From positions 1 through 20,382 of the forward strand of contig CANFIE010000022.1 of the NCBI GenBank assembly GCA_947446625.1: a stretch of 20,382 nucleotides of DNA. The letters are read 5' to 3'. This DNA comes from Acetobacteraceae bacterium (GTDB taxonomy: Bacteria > Pseudomonadota > Alphaproteobacteria > Acetobacterales > Acetobacteraceae). Below are positions 1 to 7,023 of this stretch, piece after piece (the first letter of the stretch is position 1; each line of letters opens with the position of its first letter). The position numbers and the translations under genes are program-made. Below the pieces are notes generated by a model, which was not told the DNA's origin, searched no databases, and worked only from the letters and a program-made list of their open reading frames with translations.

Positions 1-449
1 ACCATCAGCGCCTGGCGCTCACGCTCCTCGCGTTGGCGCTGCGCCTCAACCTTGCGCATTTCCTCCAGCACGCGCTGGCGGTTCGCCTGCTCCTGCTGGG
101 TCAGCGGGCGGCCGGCCTGCGGCGCAGCGCTACGCTGCCCGCCACCACCACCGCCACCCTGGCGCGGCGGCCCGCCGGCCTGGCGCTGAGCCTGCGAAGG
201 CCCTGCGGCAGGCGCGGGGCCCGCCGGGCGTTGCGGTGCCGTTGGCGCCGCCACGCGCTTCTTCACCACCTCAACCTGAACGGTCTTGCTGCGCCCATGG
301 CTGAAGCTTTGGCGCACGCTACCTGCGTCCACCGTCTTGCCCAGCTCAAGACGCCCGCCGGCCGGCCGAAGGCTCAACCGGCTCTTGGCCCCGTCCTGGT
401 CATTTTGGTCGCTCATCCGCTGATCCGAACCCGATCCGATATCCGTCAT
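1..449 (-). CDS. infB: Translation initiation factor IF-2, N-terminal part (cut by window edge)
   Basis: GTPase that brings initiator tRNA to the 30S subunit. Only the first about 149 residues are present; the gene continues beyond base 1. The protein begins MTDIGSGSDQRMSDQNDQDG and then carries the typical alphaproteobacterial start LSLRPAGRLELGKTVDAG and SFSHGRSKTVQVEVVKKR. A Pro/Ala/Gln/Gly-rich linker with a seven-Gly run follows, then a charged helix (LTQQEQANRQRVLEEMRKVE) matching the IF-2-associated region. The GTPase domain is outside the window. Two in-frame ATGs exist, at 449 and 416. I chose 449 because GGTGGG lies just upstream; the shorter form (MSDQNDQDG) is equally family-like. 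A 6-bp hairpin (456-461/468-473) sits between the ylxR stop and this ribosome site. Last visible gene of the rimP-nusA-ylxR-infB operon. Confidence 0.93.
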   Translation of the reverse strand, partial: MTDIGSGSDQRMSDQNDQDGAKSRLSLRPAGGRLELGKTVDAGSVRQSFSHGRSKTVQVEVVKKRVAAPTAPQRPAGPAPAAGPSQAQRQAGGPPRQGGGGGGGQRSAAPQAGRPLTQQEQANRQRVLEEMRKVEAQRQREERERQALM

Positions 450-475
450 GCCCACCACGCCAAAACAGGCGTGTC

Positions 476-1183
476 CTAAACCCGAATTACACCCGCCGCA
501 TCCGGCGGCGTATCAGTCACCATGCCGTCCAGCCGCGCGGCTTCCACCGCGATACTGTCCGCCATTTTTCCGGGCGCCACCGCAACGTGTACCGCGCGGT
601 CCCGCCCAAAAACCGCGCCCAGCGCGGCCGCCGGCAGTGGAGAAACCACCGCCACCTTCCTGCTTCCCAGCAACCTGGCGCGTTCCGCCGGGCTACCATC
701 CGAAGCCTCCACCAACAGACCAACGCGGTCTGCCAGCAACAATTCACGCACCGCCTGCCAGCCGCTTACCGCCTGGCCGCCACGACGGGCGAAACCCACC
801 AGATCCCGCACCCGGGACCTTAGTCCATCCTCGATCCGTTGGCGAAGGTCGGGGGGTGAATGCACCGGACCGCGTGCCGCCTTGCTGAAGGCACCACGGG
901 TCAGGGCGCGTTCTAACACATCGGCCCTGGCGCTCAACCACATTCCCCGGCCCGGCAGCCGCCCGACCAAATCTGGCACCAATTCACGCCCCGGCCCCAG
1001 CACAAAGCGGAGCATCCGCTCCTTCTCATGCTGTTCCCGGGTAACCACGCAACGCCGCAGCGGGCCTTTTTCCGGCTCGTCGGCAATCTCGTCGCCTGGC
1101 TCGCCATCAGCCTCGGGCGGCAGGTCCTCAGGCAGCGTCGCCGTCTTCCGGCACCGCTTCCTCAGCAGCCTCCTCGCCTTCAA
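476..1183 (-). CDS. ylxR: YlxR/DUF448 RNA-binding protein fused to an L7Ae-like domain
   Basis: The N-terminal half carries the YlxR (DUF448) signature: PLRRCVVTRE at about residues 41-50, then GRELVPDLVGRLPGRGMWLS and a basic AFSKAAR. The second half (about 115-225; LVGFARRGGQAVSGWQAVRE) resembles the L7Ae/L30e-type RNA-binding domain often fused to YlxR in alphaproteobacteria. The family sits between nusA and infB in most bacteria; Bacillus YlxR (RnpM) has been linked to RNase P. The start is unsettled: the frame has no ATG upstream of the domain, and the only standard start is a TTG at 1183, inside nusA (56-bp overlap) and without a clear Shine-Dalgarno. A start near the nusA stop (for example a CTG at 1135) would remove a basic leader that looks like read-through of the nusA frame. 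The 235 aa given is therefore an upper limit. Confidence 0.88.
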   Translation of the reverse strand: MKARRLLRKRCRKTATLPEDLPPEADGEPGDEIADEPEKGPLRRCVVTREQHEKERMLRFVLGPGRELVPDLVGRLPGRGMWLSARADVLERALTRGAFSKAARGPVHSPPDLRQRIEDGLRSRVRDLVGFARRGGQAVSGWQAVRELLLADRVGLLVEASDGSPAERARLLGSRKVAVVSPLPAAALGAVFGRDRAVHVAVAPGKMADSIAVEAARLDGMVTDTPPDAAGVIRV

Positions 1184-2684
1184 ACCAATGTTGCCGGGCG
1201 GCCATGATCACAGCGTTGGCGGTTTCCTCGTCAATCGCCTCGGCGCCCAGAATCTCAATCAGCTCATCCGCCGCCAGGTCGGCCAGGTCGTCCAGGGTCT
1301 TCACCCCCTTCTCACCCAGCGCAACCAGCATGCCCGGGCTGAAGCCACCGGCCTCGGCCACTGCATCCTCCACGCCCATGGCTTGGCGCTTCTCATCCAG
1401 TTCCACATCGCGCTGGTCCAGGAAGCCCTGGGCGCGGCGCTTCAACTCCTGCGCCACCGCCTCGTCAAAGCCCTCAATCTCGGCCAGCTCTTCATCCTCA
1501 ACGCCCAGCAGGTCCTCGATGCTGGTGAAGCCTTCGGTCACCAGCAGGCCGGCAATCACGTCGTCCACGTCCAGCGCTTCAACAAACAGACCGGTGCGCT
1601 TGCGGTACTCTTCCTGCCGGCGCTCCGATTCCTCGGCCTCGGTCAGGATATCCACATCATAACGCGTCAGCTGCGAAGCCAGTCGCACATTCTGGCCGCG
1701 GCGCCCGATGGCGAGTGACAATTGGTCATCCGGCACCACAACTTCAACCCGCCGGGTCTCATCATCCATCACCACCTTGGTGACTTCCGCCGGCGCCAGC
1801 GCATTGACGATGAAGGTGGCGTTATCGCCGCTCCAGGGGATGATGTCGATCTTCTCGCCCTGAAGTTCGGCCACCACCGCCTGCACGCGGCTGCCGCGCA
1901 TGCCAACGCAGGCACCCACGGGGTCGATGCTGCTGTCGCGGCTGATCACCGCCATCTTGGCGCGGCTGCCGGGGTCACGCGCCACGGCCTTGATCTCGAT
2001 GATGCCGTCGTAGATCTCCGGCACTTCCTGCGCGAACAGTTTTGCGAGGAAGCCCGGATGCGTCCGGCTGAGGAAGATCTGCGGCCCGCGCGGTTCCTCG
2101 CGCACGTCGTAGATATACGCCCGCACCCGGTCGCCGTTGCGGAAGGCTTCACGCGGAATCGTCTCGTCGCGGCGCAGCAGTGCCTCGGCCCGGCCCAGGT
2201 CAACCATCAGGTTGCCGTACTCGGTGCGCTTCACCACGCCGTTGATGATCTCGCCCACGCGGTCCTTGTACTCGGCGAACTGCTTGCCGCGCTCCACCTC
2301 GCGCACGCGCTGCACAATCACCTGCTTGGCGGTCTGCGCGGCAATGCGGCCAAAGTCGATCGGCGGCAGCGGATCAATGATGAACTCGCCAACCTTGATG
2401 CCGGGCTTGATCTTCAGCGCGATGCGATGCGGGATCTGCGTCGCCTCGTTCTCCACCGGCTCGGCCTCAACCACCTCGGTCCAGCGCGAAAGCCGCACTT
2501 CGCCGTTCTTGCGGTCGATGATCGCGCGAATGTCCTTCTCGTGCCCGTACTTGGCGCGGCCGGCCTTCTGAATGGCCTGCTCCATCGCCTCCAGCACCTC
2601 GTCGCGCTCAATCATCTTCTCGCGCGCAACGGCGTCGGCAACCTGCAACAGCTCAGGTCGGGCGATGGTGATCTCAACGGCCAT
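1128..2684 (-). CDS. nusA: Transcription termination/antitermination factor NusA
   Basis: RNA polymerase-binding elongation factor that modulates pausing, termination and antitermination. It is 518 aa, close to the usual alphaproteobacterial length. Order: NusA N-terminal domain (about 1-130), S1 domain (about 143-207, GEIINGVVKRTEYGNLMVDL), KH1 with GMRG at 261-264, KH2 with GRRG at 327-330, and two C-terminal helix-hairpin repeats (about 360-500), then an acidic tail. The ORF is open 31 codons further upstream, but the MAVEITIARPELLQ start at 2684 matches the family and has AAGAGGAA 12 nt upstream, inside the end of rimP. It starts 4 bp after the rimP stop, so translation is probably coupled. 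Its 3' end may overlap ylxR, depending on that gene's start. Confidence 0.97.
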   Translation of the reverse strand: MAVEITIARPELLQVADAVAREKMIERDEVLEAMEQAIQKAGRAKYGHEKDIRAIIDRKNGEVRLSRWTEVVEAEPVENEATQIPHRIALKIKPGIKVGEFIIDPLPPIDFGRIAAQTAKQVIVQRVREVERGKQFAEYKDRVGEIINGVVKRTEYGNLMVDLGRAEALLRRDETIPREAFRNGDRVRAYIYDVREEPRGPQIFLSRTHPGFLAKLFAQEVPEIYDGIIEIKAVARDPGSRAKMAVISRDSSIDPVGACVGMRGSRVQAVVAELQGEKIDIIPWSGDNATFIVNALAPAEVTKVVMDDETRRVEVVVPDDQLSLAIGRRGQNVRLASQLTRYDVDILTEAEESERRQEEYRKRTGLFVEALDVDDVIAGLLVTEGFTSIEDLLGVEDEELAEIEGFDEAVAQELKRRAQGFLDQRDVELDEKRQAMGVEDAVAEAGGFSPGMLVALGEKGVKTLDDLADLAADELIEILGAEAIDEETANAVIMAARQHWFEGEEAAEEAVPEDGDAA

Positions 2685-2688
2685 GGGC

Positions 2689-3285
2689 TCAGTTCCTCTT
2701 GGCGGAAGTCGGTTCATCGGCCGCTGCGGCCGGAGCATTCTCGTCGTCCTCGCCCGCATCCTCGGCGGGCAGGCCATTCATGGCGGCGGTCGCGGCAATC
2801 AGCGCGTCGGTCAGCACCAGCTTGGCGCGGCGCATATTGCCGCGCTGGAACACCATTTCGCCGCCTTCATCCAGCTTCATCCGCACCGTCTCGGCATCGG
2901 CGCCCAGCACCATGCCCCGAAAGCGCTTGCGGCCATCCTGCGGCACCATCAGCTCCAGCGTCGCCGTATGGCCGGCGTAGCGGTTCCAATCCTTGGTGCG
3001 GGTCAGCGGCCGGTCAATCCCCGGGGAGGAAACCTCCAGCATCCATTCGCTCTTGATCGGGTCCGCCACATCCAGCACCGCGCTGACCGCGTGGCTGATG
3101 TTCTCGCAGTCGCTCACGGTGAAAACCCGGCCATCGGCTCGGTCCGCCATGATCTGCACGGTCGGGCGTTCCTTGCCGTTGACCTGCACGCGCACCAACT
3201 CATAGCCCATATGCTCAATGGTCGGGGCGATGGCGTCGGCGATGCGCGCCTCCAGGCCTTCGTGGAACGGACGTTCTATGGTCAT
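2689..3285 (-). CDS. rimP: Ribosome maturation factor RimP
   Basis: Cytoplasmic factor for 30S subunit maturation. It is 198 aa with the N-terminal RimP domain (about 10-88; GLEARIADAIAPTIEHMGYE, then LEVSSPGIDRPLT) and the SH3-like C-terminal domain (about 90-165; DWNRYAGHTATLEL, RFRGMVLG). An Ala/Asp/Glu-rich tail of about 30 residues follows. First gene of the rimP-nusA-ylxR-infB operon. The ATG at 3285 is the only plausible start, since the next in-frame ATG (HMGYE) is inside the domain. It is odd in having no Shine-Dalgarno: the bases directly before the ATG are a T-rich run following a strong hairpin. Expression may therefore be set by premature termination or by leaderless-like or weak initiation. 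Confidence 0.96.
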   Translation of the reverse strand: MTIERPFHEGLEARIADAIAPTIEHMGYELVRVQVNGKERPTVQIMADRADGRVFTVSDCENISHAVSAVLDVADPIKSEWMLEVSSPGIDRPLTRTKDWNRYAGHTATLELMVPQDGRKRFRGMVLGADAETVRMKLDEGGEMVFQRGNMRRAKLVLTDALIAATAAMNGLPAEDAGEDDENAPAAAADEPTSAKRN

Positions 3286-3317
3286 AAAAACAAAAAAGGC
3301 GGCCCGCTAAGGCCACC
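3286..3317 (-). terminator. Intrinsic terminator-like hairpin in the rimP leader
   Basis: On the minus strand a 7-bp stem (GGTGGCC/GGCCGCC, one G-U pair; plus positions 3311-3317 and 3298-3304) with a 6-nt loop is followed by TTTTTTGTTTTT (3297-3286). The ATG of rimP comes next. Stem plus U-tract has the form of a Rho-independent terminator, but it lies between the rimP promoter and the rimP start codon, so it would act as an attenuator rather than an end-of-gene terminator. No minus-strand gene lies immediately upstream for it to terminate; trmB is on the other side of the yceI/cytochrome b561 pair. Confidence 0.6.
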
Positions 3318-3350
3318 CCCCGAGGGACGGATGGTGATGTAACAAACAGG

Positions 3351-3379
3351 AATATAGGCGTTTAGCCGCCCCGCCACAA
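3351..3379 (-). promoter_or_regulatory. Sigma-70-type promoter of the rimP-nusA-infB operon
   Basis: On the minus strand TTGTGG (plus 3374-3379) and TATATT (plus 3351-3356) are separated by exactly 17 bp. The predicted start of transcription lies near 3343-3345, giving a leader of about 60 nt that contains the terminator-like hairpin at 3298-3317. TATATT is a strong -10 match and stands out in this GC-rich sequence. No experimental support is visible. Confidence 0.6.
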
Positions 3380-3385
3380 GGGATT

Positions 3386-3411
3386 TAGCATGGCCCAGGA
3401 CCAGCATGCTA
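3386..3411. promoter_or_regulatory. 7-bp inverted repeat in the divergent rimP/yceI region, possible operator
   Basis: TAGCATG (3386-3392) and CATGCTA (3405-3411) form a perfect inverted repeat with a 12-bp spacer. It lies just outside the rimP -35 box and about 40 bp upstream of the yceI-like gene. The right arm overlaps a possible plus-strand -10 (TATTCT, 3410-3415), though I see no good -35. It could be a binding site for a dimeric regulator or chance. Confidence 0.25.
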
Positions 3412-3448
3412 TTCTGCCACCACGGTCTTCCTGGCCAGGAGCGACGCG

Positions 3449-4048
3449 ATGACCAAGCGCAAGCCCTTTCTGCTGTTGCCGCGCCGGCTACTGGTGCCGG
3501 CCCTGCTTGCCTTTGCCACACCGGCGCGGGCGCAGGCCAAGGTGTATCAATTCGACGAAAAGCTCGGCCAGCTCACCTTCACTGCCCGGCATTTCGGCCT
3601 CATGCGCTCCTCCGGCAGCTTCGGCCGCTTCAACGCCCGGGTGTTGCTCGACCCTACCGACCCTTCCCGCGCCGAGGTCACCGTCGCCGTCGCCACCGGC
3701 TCCATCGACCTGGCCTGGCCAGGCGGGGTGGAGATGCTGCGCTCCCCGGCCTATTTCGCCTCCGAGGAATTCCCCATGGCGCATTTCACCGGCGTGGCGG
3801 TGGGCGTCGCGACGCGTGAGCGCTTCACCATTGCCGGCAACCTGACCATGCGCGGCATCACCAAGCCGCTGACCATGGAAGCCCGGCTGCTGCGCCGCGT
3901 CCGCGACCCCGCCCAGGGCGGCGAAGTCGCCGAGTTCAGCGCCTCCGGCGAAGTAGACCGCACCGATTTCGGCATGGTGGAGGACCGCACCACCATCTCG
4001 GACCGCATTGTGCTGGCGGTGCAGGTACGGCTGCTGGTGGGGCCATGA
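3449..4048 (+). CDS. Secreted YceI-family protein
   Basis: Periplasmic lipocalin-like beta-barrel family, related to isoprenoid-binding proteins and often found with cytochrome b561. It is 199 aa, with a signal peptide (MTKRKPFLLLPRRLLVPALL, cleavage likely after ARA28). Family features are the FDEKLGQLTFTARHFGLMRS strand, SAYF-like SPAYFASEEFPMAHF, GNLTMRGITKPLTM and the final EVDRTDFGM. The start is supported by AGGAG a few bases upstream. The stop codon overlaps the ATG of the following cytochrome b561 gene (ATGA), so the two are surely cotranscribed and probably translationally coupled. Pairing with a b-type cytochrome suggests a role with a membrane quinone or another lipid-like ligand; the actual ligand cannot be read from sequence. 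Confidence 0.92.
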   Translation: MTKRKPFLLLPRRLLVPALLAFATPARAQAKVYQFDEKLGQLTFTARHFGLMRSSGSFGRFNARVLLDPTDPSRAEVTVAVATGSIDLAWPGGVEMLRSPAYFASEEFPMAHFTGVAVGVATRERFTIAGNLTMRGITKPLTMEARLLRRVRDPAQGGEVAEFSASGEVDRTDFGMVEDRTTISDRIVLAVQVRLLVGP

Positions 4049-4575
4049 GCTGGCGGCCAGCCCAGCGGCGGCTGCACTGGTGGGTGGCGGCGCTATTGCT
4101 GCTGACCCTGGCGCTGGGTTTCCTGATGGTGGCGCTGCCTTTCCGCCCGCTGGCACCGAAATTCCTGGCCTACCAGGCGCATAAATCCTTCGGCCTGGTG
4201 GTGCTGCTGCTGGTGGCCTGGCGGCTGGCGCTGCGCCTGCGCCACCCCCGCCCGGCCGAGGACCTCACCATTCCCGCATGGCAACACCACGCCGCCCGGC
4301 TGGTGCAGGCGGTGCTGTACGGGCTGCTGCTGCTGGTGCCGGTGCTGGGCTATCTCAGCGCCGCCAGTGCCCCGGCCCAGGTGGAAACCGCGCTGTTCAT
4401 GCTCATCCCGGTGCCGCACATCCTGGGGCCGGATGCGGCGCGCTTTGCCGTGCTGGCCTGGCTGCACTGGGCCCTGGCCCTGCTGCTGCTGGCCCTGGGC
4501 CTCGGCCACGCGCTGATGGCCCTGCGCCACCACGCCCAGGGCAGCGGCGTGCTGCGCCGAATGTGGCGGGGCTAG
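4045..4575 (+). CDS. Cytochrome b561 (CybB-type) membrane protein
   Basis: It is 176 aa with four hydrophobic segments (about 12-32, 45-64, 85-107 and 133-160). Four histidines sit at the expected places for two b-type haems: H11 (RRLHWW), H46 (YQAHKSFG), H141 and H155 (LHWALA, LGHALMAL). In characterised CybB the protein passes electrons between ubiquinol and other carriers in the inner membrane. It starts within the yceI-like stop (4-bp overlap). Its stop codon lies within CTAGAGC, a short sequence also seen at the ends of the repeat described at 7024. The next gene, trmB, is convergent and 54 bp away, and no clear terminator separates them. Confidence 0.92.
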   Translation: MSWRPAQRRLHWWVAALLLLTLALGFLMVALPFRPLAPKFLAYQAHKSFGLVVLLLVAWRLALRLRHPRPAEDLTIPAWQHHAARLVQAVLYGLLLLVPVLGYLSAASAPAQVETALFMLIPVPHILGPDAARFAVLAWLHWALALLLLALGLGHALMALRHHAQGSGVLRRMWRG

Positions 4576-4629
4576 AGCGTGATGGGCTGGGGCGGAACCG
4601 CCGCAAGCCGTGAATCAGTCGCTCAAAAG

Positions 4630-5340
4630 CTATTTCCGCACGGCTTCCCAGTACAGCGGCTGCCGGCCCTCGCGCAGCGCCTTCTGCTCATAGCGCGTCG
4701 GCGGCCAGCCCGCCGGCCGCACCGTCGCCGGCTCGGGAAGGCGGAACAGCGTGGTCTGGGCGAAGCTCTCCCGCACCCAGGCCTGGTAAGTCGGGTCGTC
4801 GCTGGCAATGCGCCACAGCGCGCCCGGCTTCAGCACCCGCGCCACCAGCCCGAACATGGTGGGCTGCACGAAGCGCCGCTTGCTGTGCCGCGCCTTGGGC
4901 CAGGGGTCGGGGAACATCAGGAACAGCCGGTCCAGGCAGGCATCCGGCATCAAATGCAGCAATTGCCGCGCATCCTGCGACCATAGCCGCAGCGTCGGCG
5001 GCAAGGGCGCGGTGGCTTCCTCACCCTCCGGCGCCAGCCGGGTGAGTAGCGAGCAGAGCCCGTTCTCGAACACTTCCGAGGCGATGTAACCCACGTCCGG
5101 ACGCGCGACATGCTGAGCCAACGCGTGCTCACCGCCACCGAAGCCGACTTCCAGCCATACCTCAACAACCGGCACGCCAAAGGCCGCCGCCGGGGTAGCG
5201 GCCTGCTCGAGGCTGAGGCGCAGGCGGGGTAGCGTGGCGTCCATCAGCAGTTGCTGGCGCGGCCGCAGCGGGTGCCCTCGGCGGCGACCGTAGAGCCGGT
5301 TAGGGACGCCTTCAGCTATGGGCGGGCGGGGATGGGTCAT
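4630..5340 (-). CDS. trmB: tRNA (guanine-N7-)-methyltransferase TrmB
   Basis: SAM-dependent enzyme that makes m7G46 in the tRNA variable loop. It is 236 aa from the ATG at 5340, which has GGAGGG just upstream; the open frame extends 18 codons further but through a strong inverted repeat. The SAM motif LEVGFGGGEH is at 63-72. The tRNA-binding/catalytic block FPDPWPKARHSKRRFV is at 143-158, and the C-terminal TRYEQKALREG matches the family. In many alphaproteobacteria trmB lies between metK and rimP. Here it is split from metK by a methyltransferase gene plus an AT-richer stretch, and from rimP by the yceI/cytochrome b561 pair. Confidence 0.97.
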   Translation of the reverse strand: MTHPRPPIAEGVPNRLYGRRRGHPLRPRQQLLMDATLPRLRLSLEQAATPAAAFGVPVVEVWLEVGFGGGEHALAQHVARPDVGYIASEVFENGLCSLLTRLAPEGEEATAPLPPTLRLWSQDARQLLHLMPDACLDRLFLMFPDPWPKARHSKRRFVQPTMFGLVARVLKPGALWRIASDDPTYQAWVRESFAQTTLFRLPEPATVRPAGWPPTRYEQKALREGRQPLYWEAVRK

Positions 5341-5353
5341 GGGGCCCTCCGGA

Positions 5354-5395
5354 ATTGCGAAGGGGCGGCGCCGCGTAGCACCGCCCCTTCGCAAT
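5354..5395. repeat. Perfect 15-bp inverted repeat in the trmB leader
   Basis: ATTGCGAAGGGGCGG (5354-5368) and its exact reverse complement (5381-5395) enclose a 12-nt loop. The hairpin ends 13 bp before the trmB start codon, immediately upstream of its Shine-Dalgarno. No T-run follows on either strand, so it does not look like an intrinsic terminator. It could be an RNA structure controlling trmB, an operator, a processing site, or a trace of an insertion event, as it lies near the boundary with the AT-richer segment. Confidence 0.75.
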
Positions 5396-5605
5396 ATGAT
5401 TGCGCATCATCCGCCGAGGCGGAACAAGTGCAAGCATCTTGTGAACGTTTTGCTGCGAAGCTGCAGCCGAAATTGAGCTTGGCAGAACCAAGCCCAGCTT
5501 CGCTCCCGCAGCGTTGCCAGCGGGCTGTGCAGCGCTTGCGGGCCATTGTCAACGCCTATCCAGCTTCAGCCCCCTGCCCCGGGACAAGCCAGACAAACTG
5601 GATGA

Positions 5606-6382
5606 TCAGGGCCGCCAAATCTTCGTCACCTTTACGGCGACCGAGCAGATTGCAGAGGCCCAACCGACATACTCGAACTCGACGCCATGCGAGGCGACGA
5701 ATTCGGTCCAGGCCTTGTGTTCGTGCTGTTCCCAACCCGGATAATTGAAATATTCGTCAAAGACGATGACCGTACCCGGCACAATGCGGTCTGCCAGCAG
5801 CGTCAAAACCGTTTTGGCTGACGAGTAAAGATCGCTATCGATATGAATAAACCGCGCGGGCCCGGCATGCTGCTGCAAGAAGCCTGGCAGTATTTCGTTG
5901 AACCAGCCGACATGAAGCGTCACCGTATCGGGAACCGGCGGCAGTTTGCCTTGTCGTCCAAACCGGCCGGCCTTCTGGAAATGCGTCCAGTCCTCGGGTA
6001 GCCCCTCGAAGCTGTCGAAGCCGTGGAACGGGGGCATTTGGTCACCGACCTTCATCGCCTCGCTCAGGATGCGGATGGTCGTCCCGCTGTTGACGCCGAA
6101 CTCCAAGTTGAGGCCTTCGATCGAGCAACACTTCGCAGCGTGCTTCAATAGTCCTCCGGTACTGCGCAGGTTCGGGGCCATGCGAAAATGCTCAAGGAAA
6201 AACTGGGCGGAACTCACGGCAGCCAGGAGGTAAGCGATTCGCTCGACATCGAAATGGCGTGACTTTGGCGAGCCCGGGCCAAACAGCGCCTTGTAAACTT
6301 CCTCAGCCGGATCGAACGGTGACTTTGCGTCCACGGCTGCTGGCGTGGGCAGCTTCGGACCATCGGGTTTCGTATCACTCAT
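5606..6382 (-). CDS. TylF/MycF-like class I SAM-dependent methyltransferase
   Basis: 258 aa from the ATG at 6382, which has GAGGAG 6 nt upstream. Motifs fit the macrocin O-methyltransferase (TylF) family: LEFGVNSGTT (93-102, SAM loop), FHGFDSFEGLPEDW (119-132), RFIHIDSDLYSSAKTVL (177-193) and VIVFDEYFNYPGWEQHE (205-221). Asp182, Asp184, Asp209 and Glu210 are candidates for the metal site known in this family. Characterised relatives methylate sugar hydroxyls of secondary metabolites or surface glycans; the substrate here is unknown and there is no glycosyltransferase or polyketide gene nearby. Codon use is visibly less GC-biased than in trmB and metK. With the AT-richer DNA upstream and its position splitting metK from trmB, this suggests horizontal acquisition. 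Confidence 0.85.
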   Translation of the reverse strand: MSDTKPDGPKLPTPAAVDAKSPFDPAEEVYKALFGPGSPKSRHFDVERIAYLLAAVSSAQFFLEHFRMAPNLRSTGGLLKHAAKCCSIEGLNLEFGVNSGTTIRILSEAMKVGDQMPPFHGFDSFEGLPEDWTHFQKAGRFGRQGKLPPVPDTVTLHVGWFNEILPGFLQQHAGPARFIHIDSDLYSSAKTVLTLLADRIVPGTVIVFDEYFNYPGWEQHEHKAWTEFVASHGVEFEYVGWASAICSVAVKVTKIWRP

Positions 6383-7023
6383 GTTCCGCTCCTCGGGCAA
6401 CCCCAGCCTGAGTGTATTTTCTCAACCAATTCAAGTGAAAATATTTGAACACGTTACAGGCAGGCTTTCAAAACAGTCTATTGGACGACTTAAATTGTTC
6501 GTGGCACCTTTCCGCGGCCAGCCGAAAGCCTGAGTTGATTGCAGTGGAGACCGTCACTTCACGTCGAATCTGAACACCCATTCTCGGCAGACAGTTCCAT
6601 TTCAAAAATGACAGTATTTCAAATCGTAACATTTTCTGGTCAATAGCAATGGACACTACGCCGCGATGCCGCCGAGAACCCGCCCGAACACGGCGCGATG
6701 CACCATGACTTCGGCAGCGCGCGAGTTGATTGGCCGGCCCTGCTGAGTTCCGGCCTCTGCTTCAGCGTGCGCTGGGCAGCATGAACAACAGCCACTACTT
6801 GACTTTTTCGAGCAGCGGCGGGGCAGGATTGACAATTGACAAAGCTGTCGGCCAGCCTTTGCGGCCACAGCTCTCAAAACCCTGATCGGTTCAACCCATG
6901 GCCGACGTCCGTCAGCCATGGGGCAGCATGCGCTAGATTTCCGCGCCAACTCCGGTTCGCGCGCACGCTGTCGTTCTTTCGCCCGTGCCGAGGCGCCGAT
7001 TGGCGCTCGCAACCAGCGTGGCG
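6383..7023. other. Gene-poor, AT-richer stretch upstream of the methyltransferase
   Basis: About 640 bp with no convincing gene on either strand. The part nearest the methyltransferase (about 6383-6660) is clearly richer in A and T than the rest of the window and probably holds that gene's promoter; several weak -10/-35 pairs exist and I cannot choose one. From 6660 to 7023 the composition returns towards the genome average, but the reading frames are short, broken and without family features. This could be degraded coding sequence. The stretch ends at the two-hairpin repeat. Confidence 0.6.

Noticed and set aside
4572..4583. CTAGAGCGTGAT after cytochrome b561, resembling the first 12 bases of the repeat
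   Set aside because: One mismatch in 12, but no following stem or linker; too short to call a third copy. It might be a remnant.
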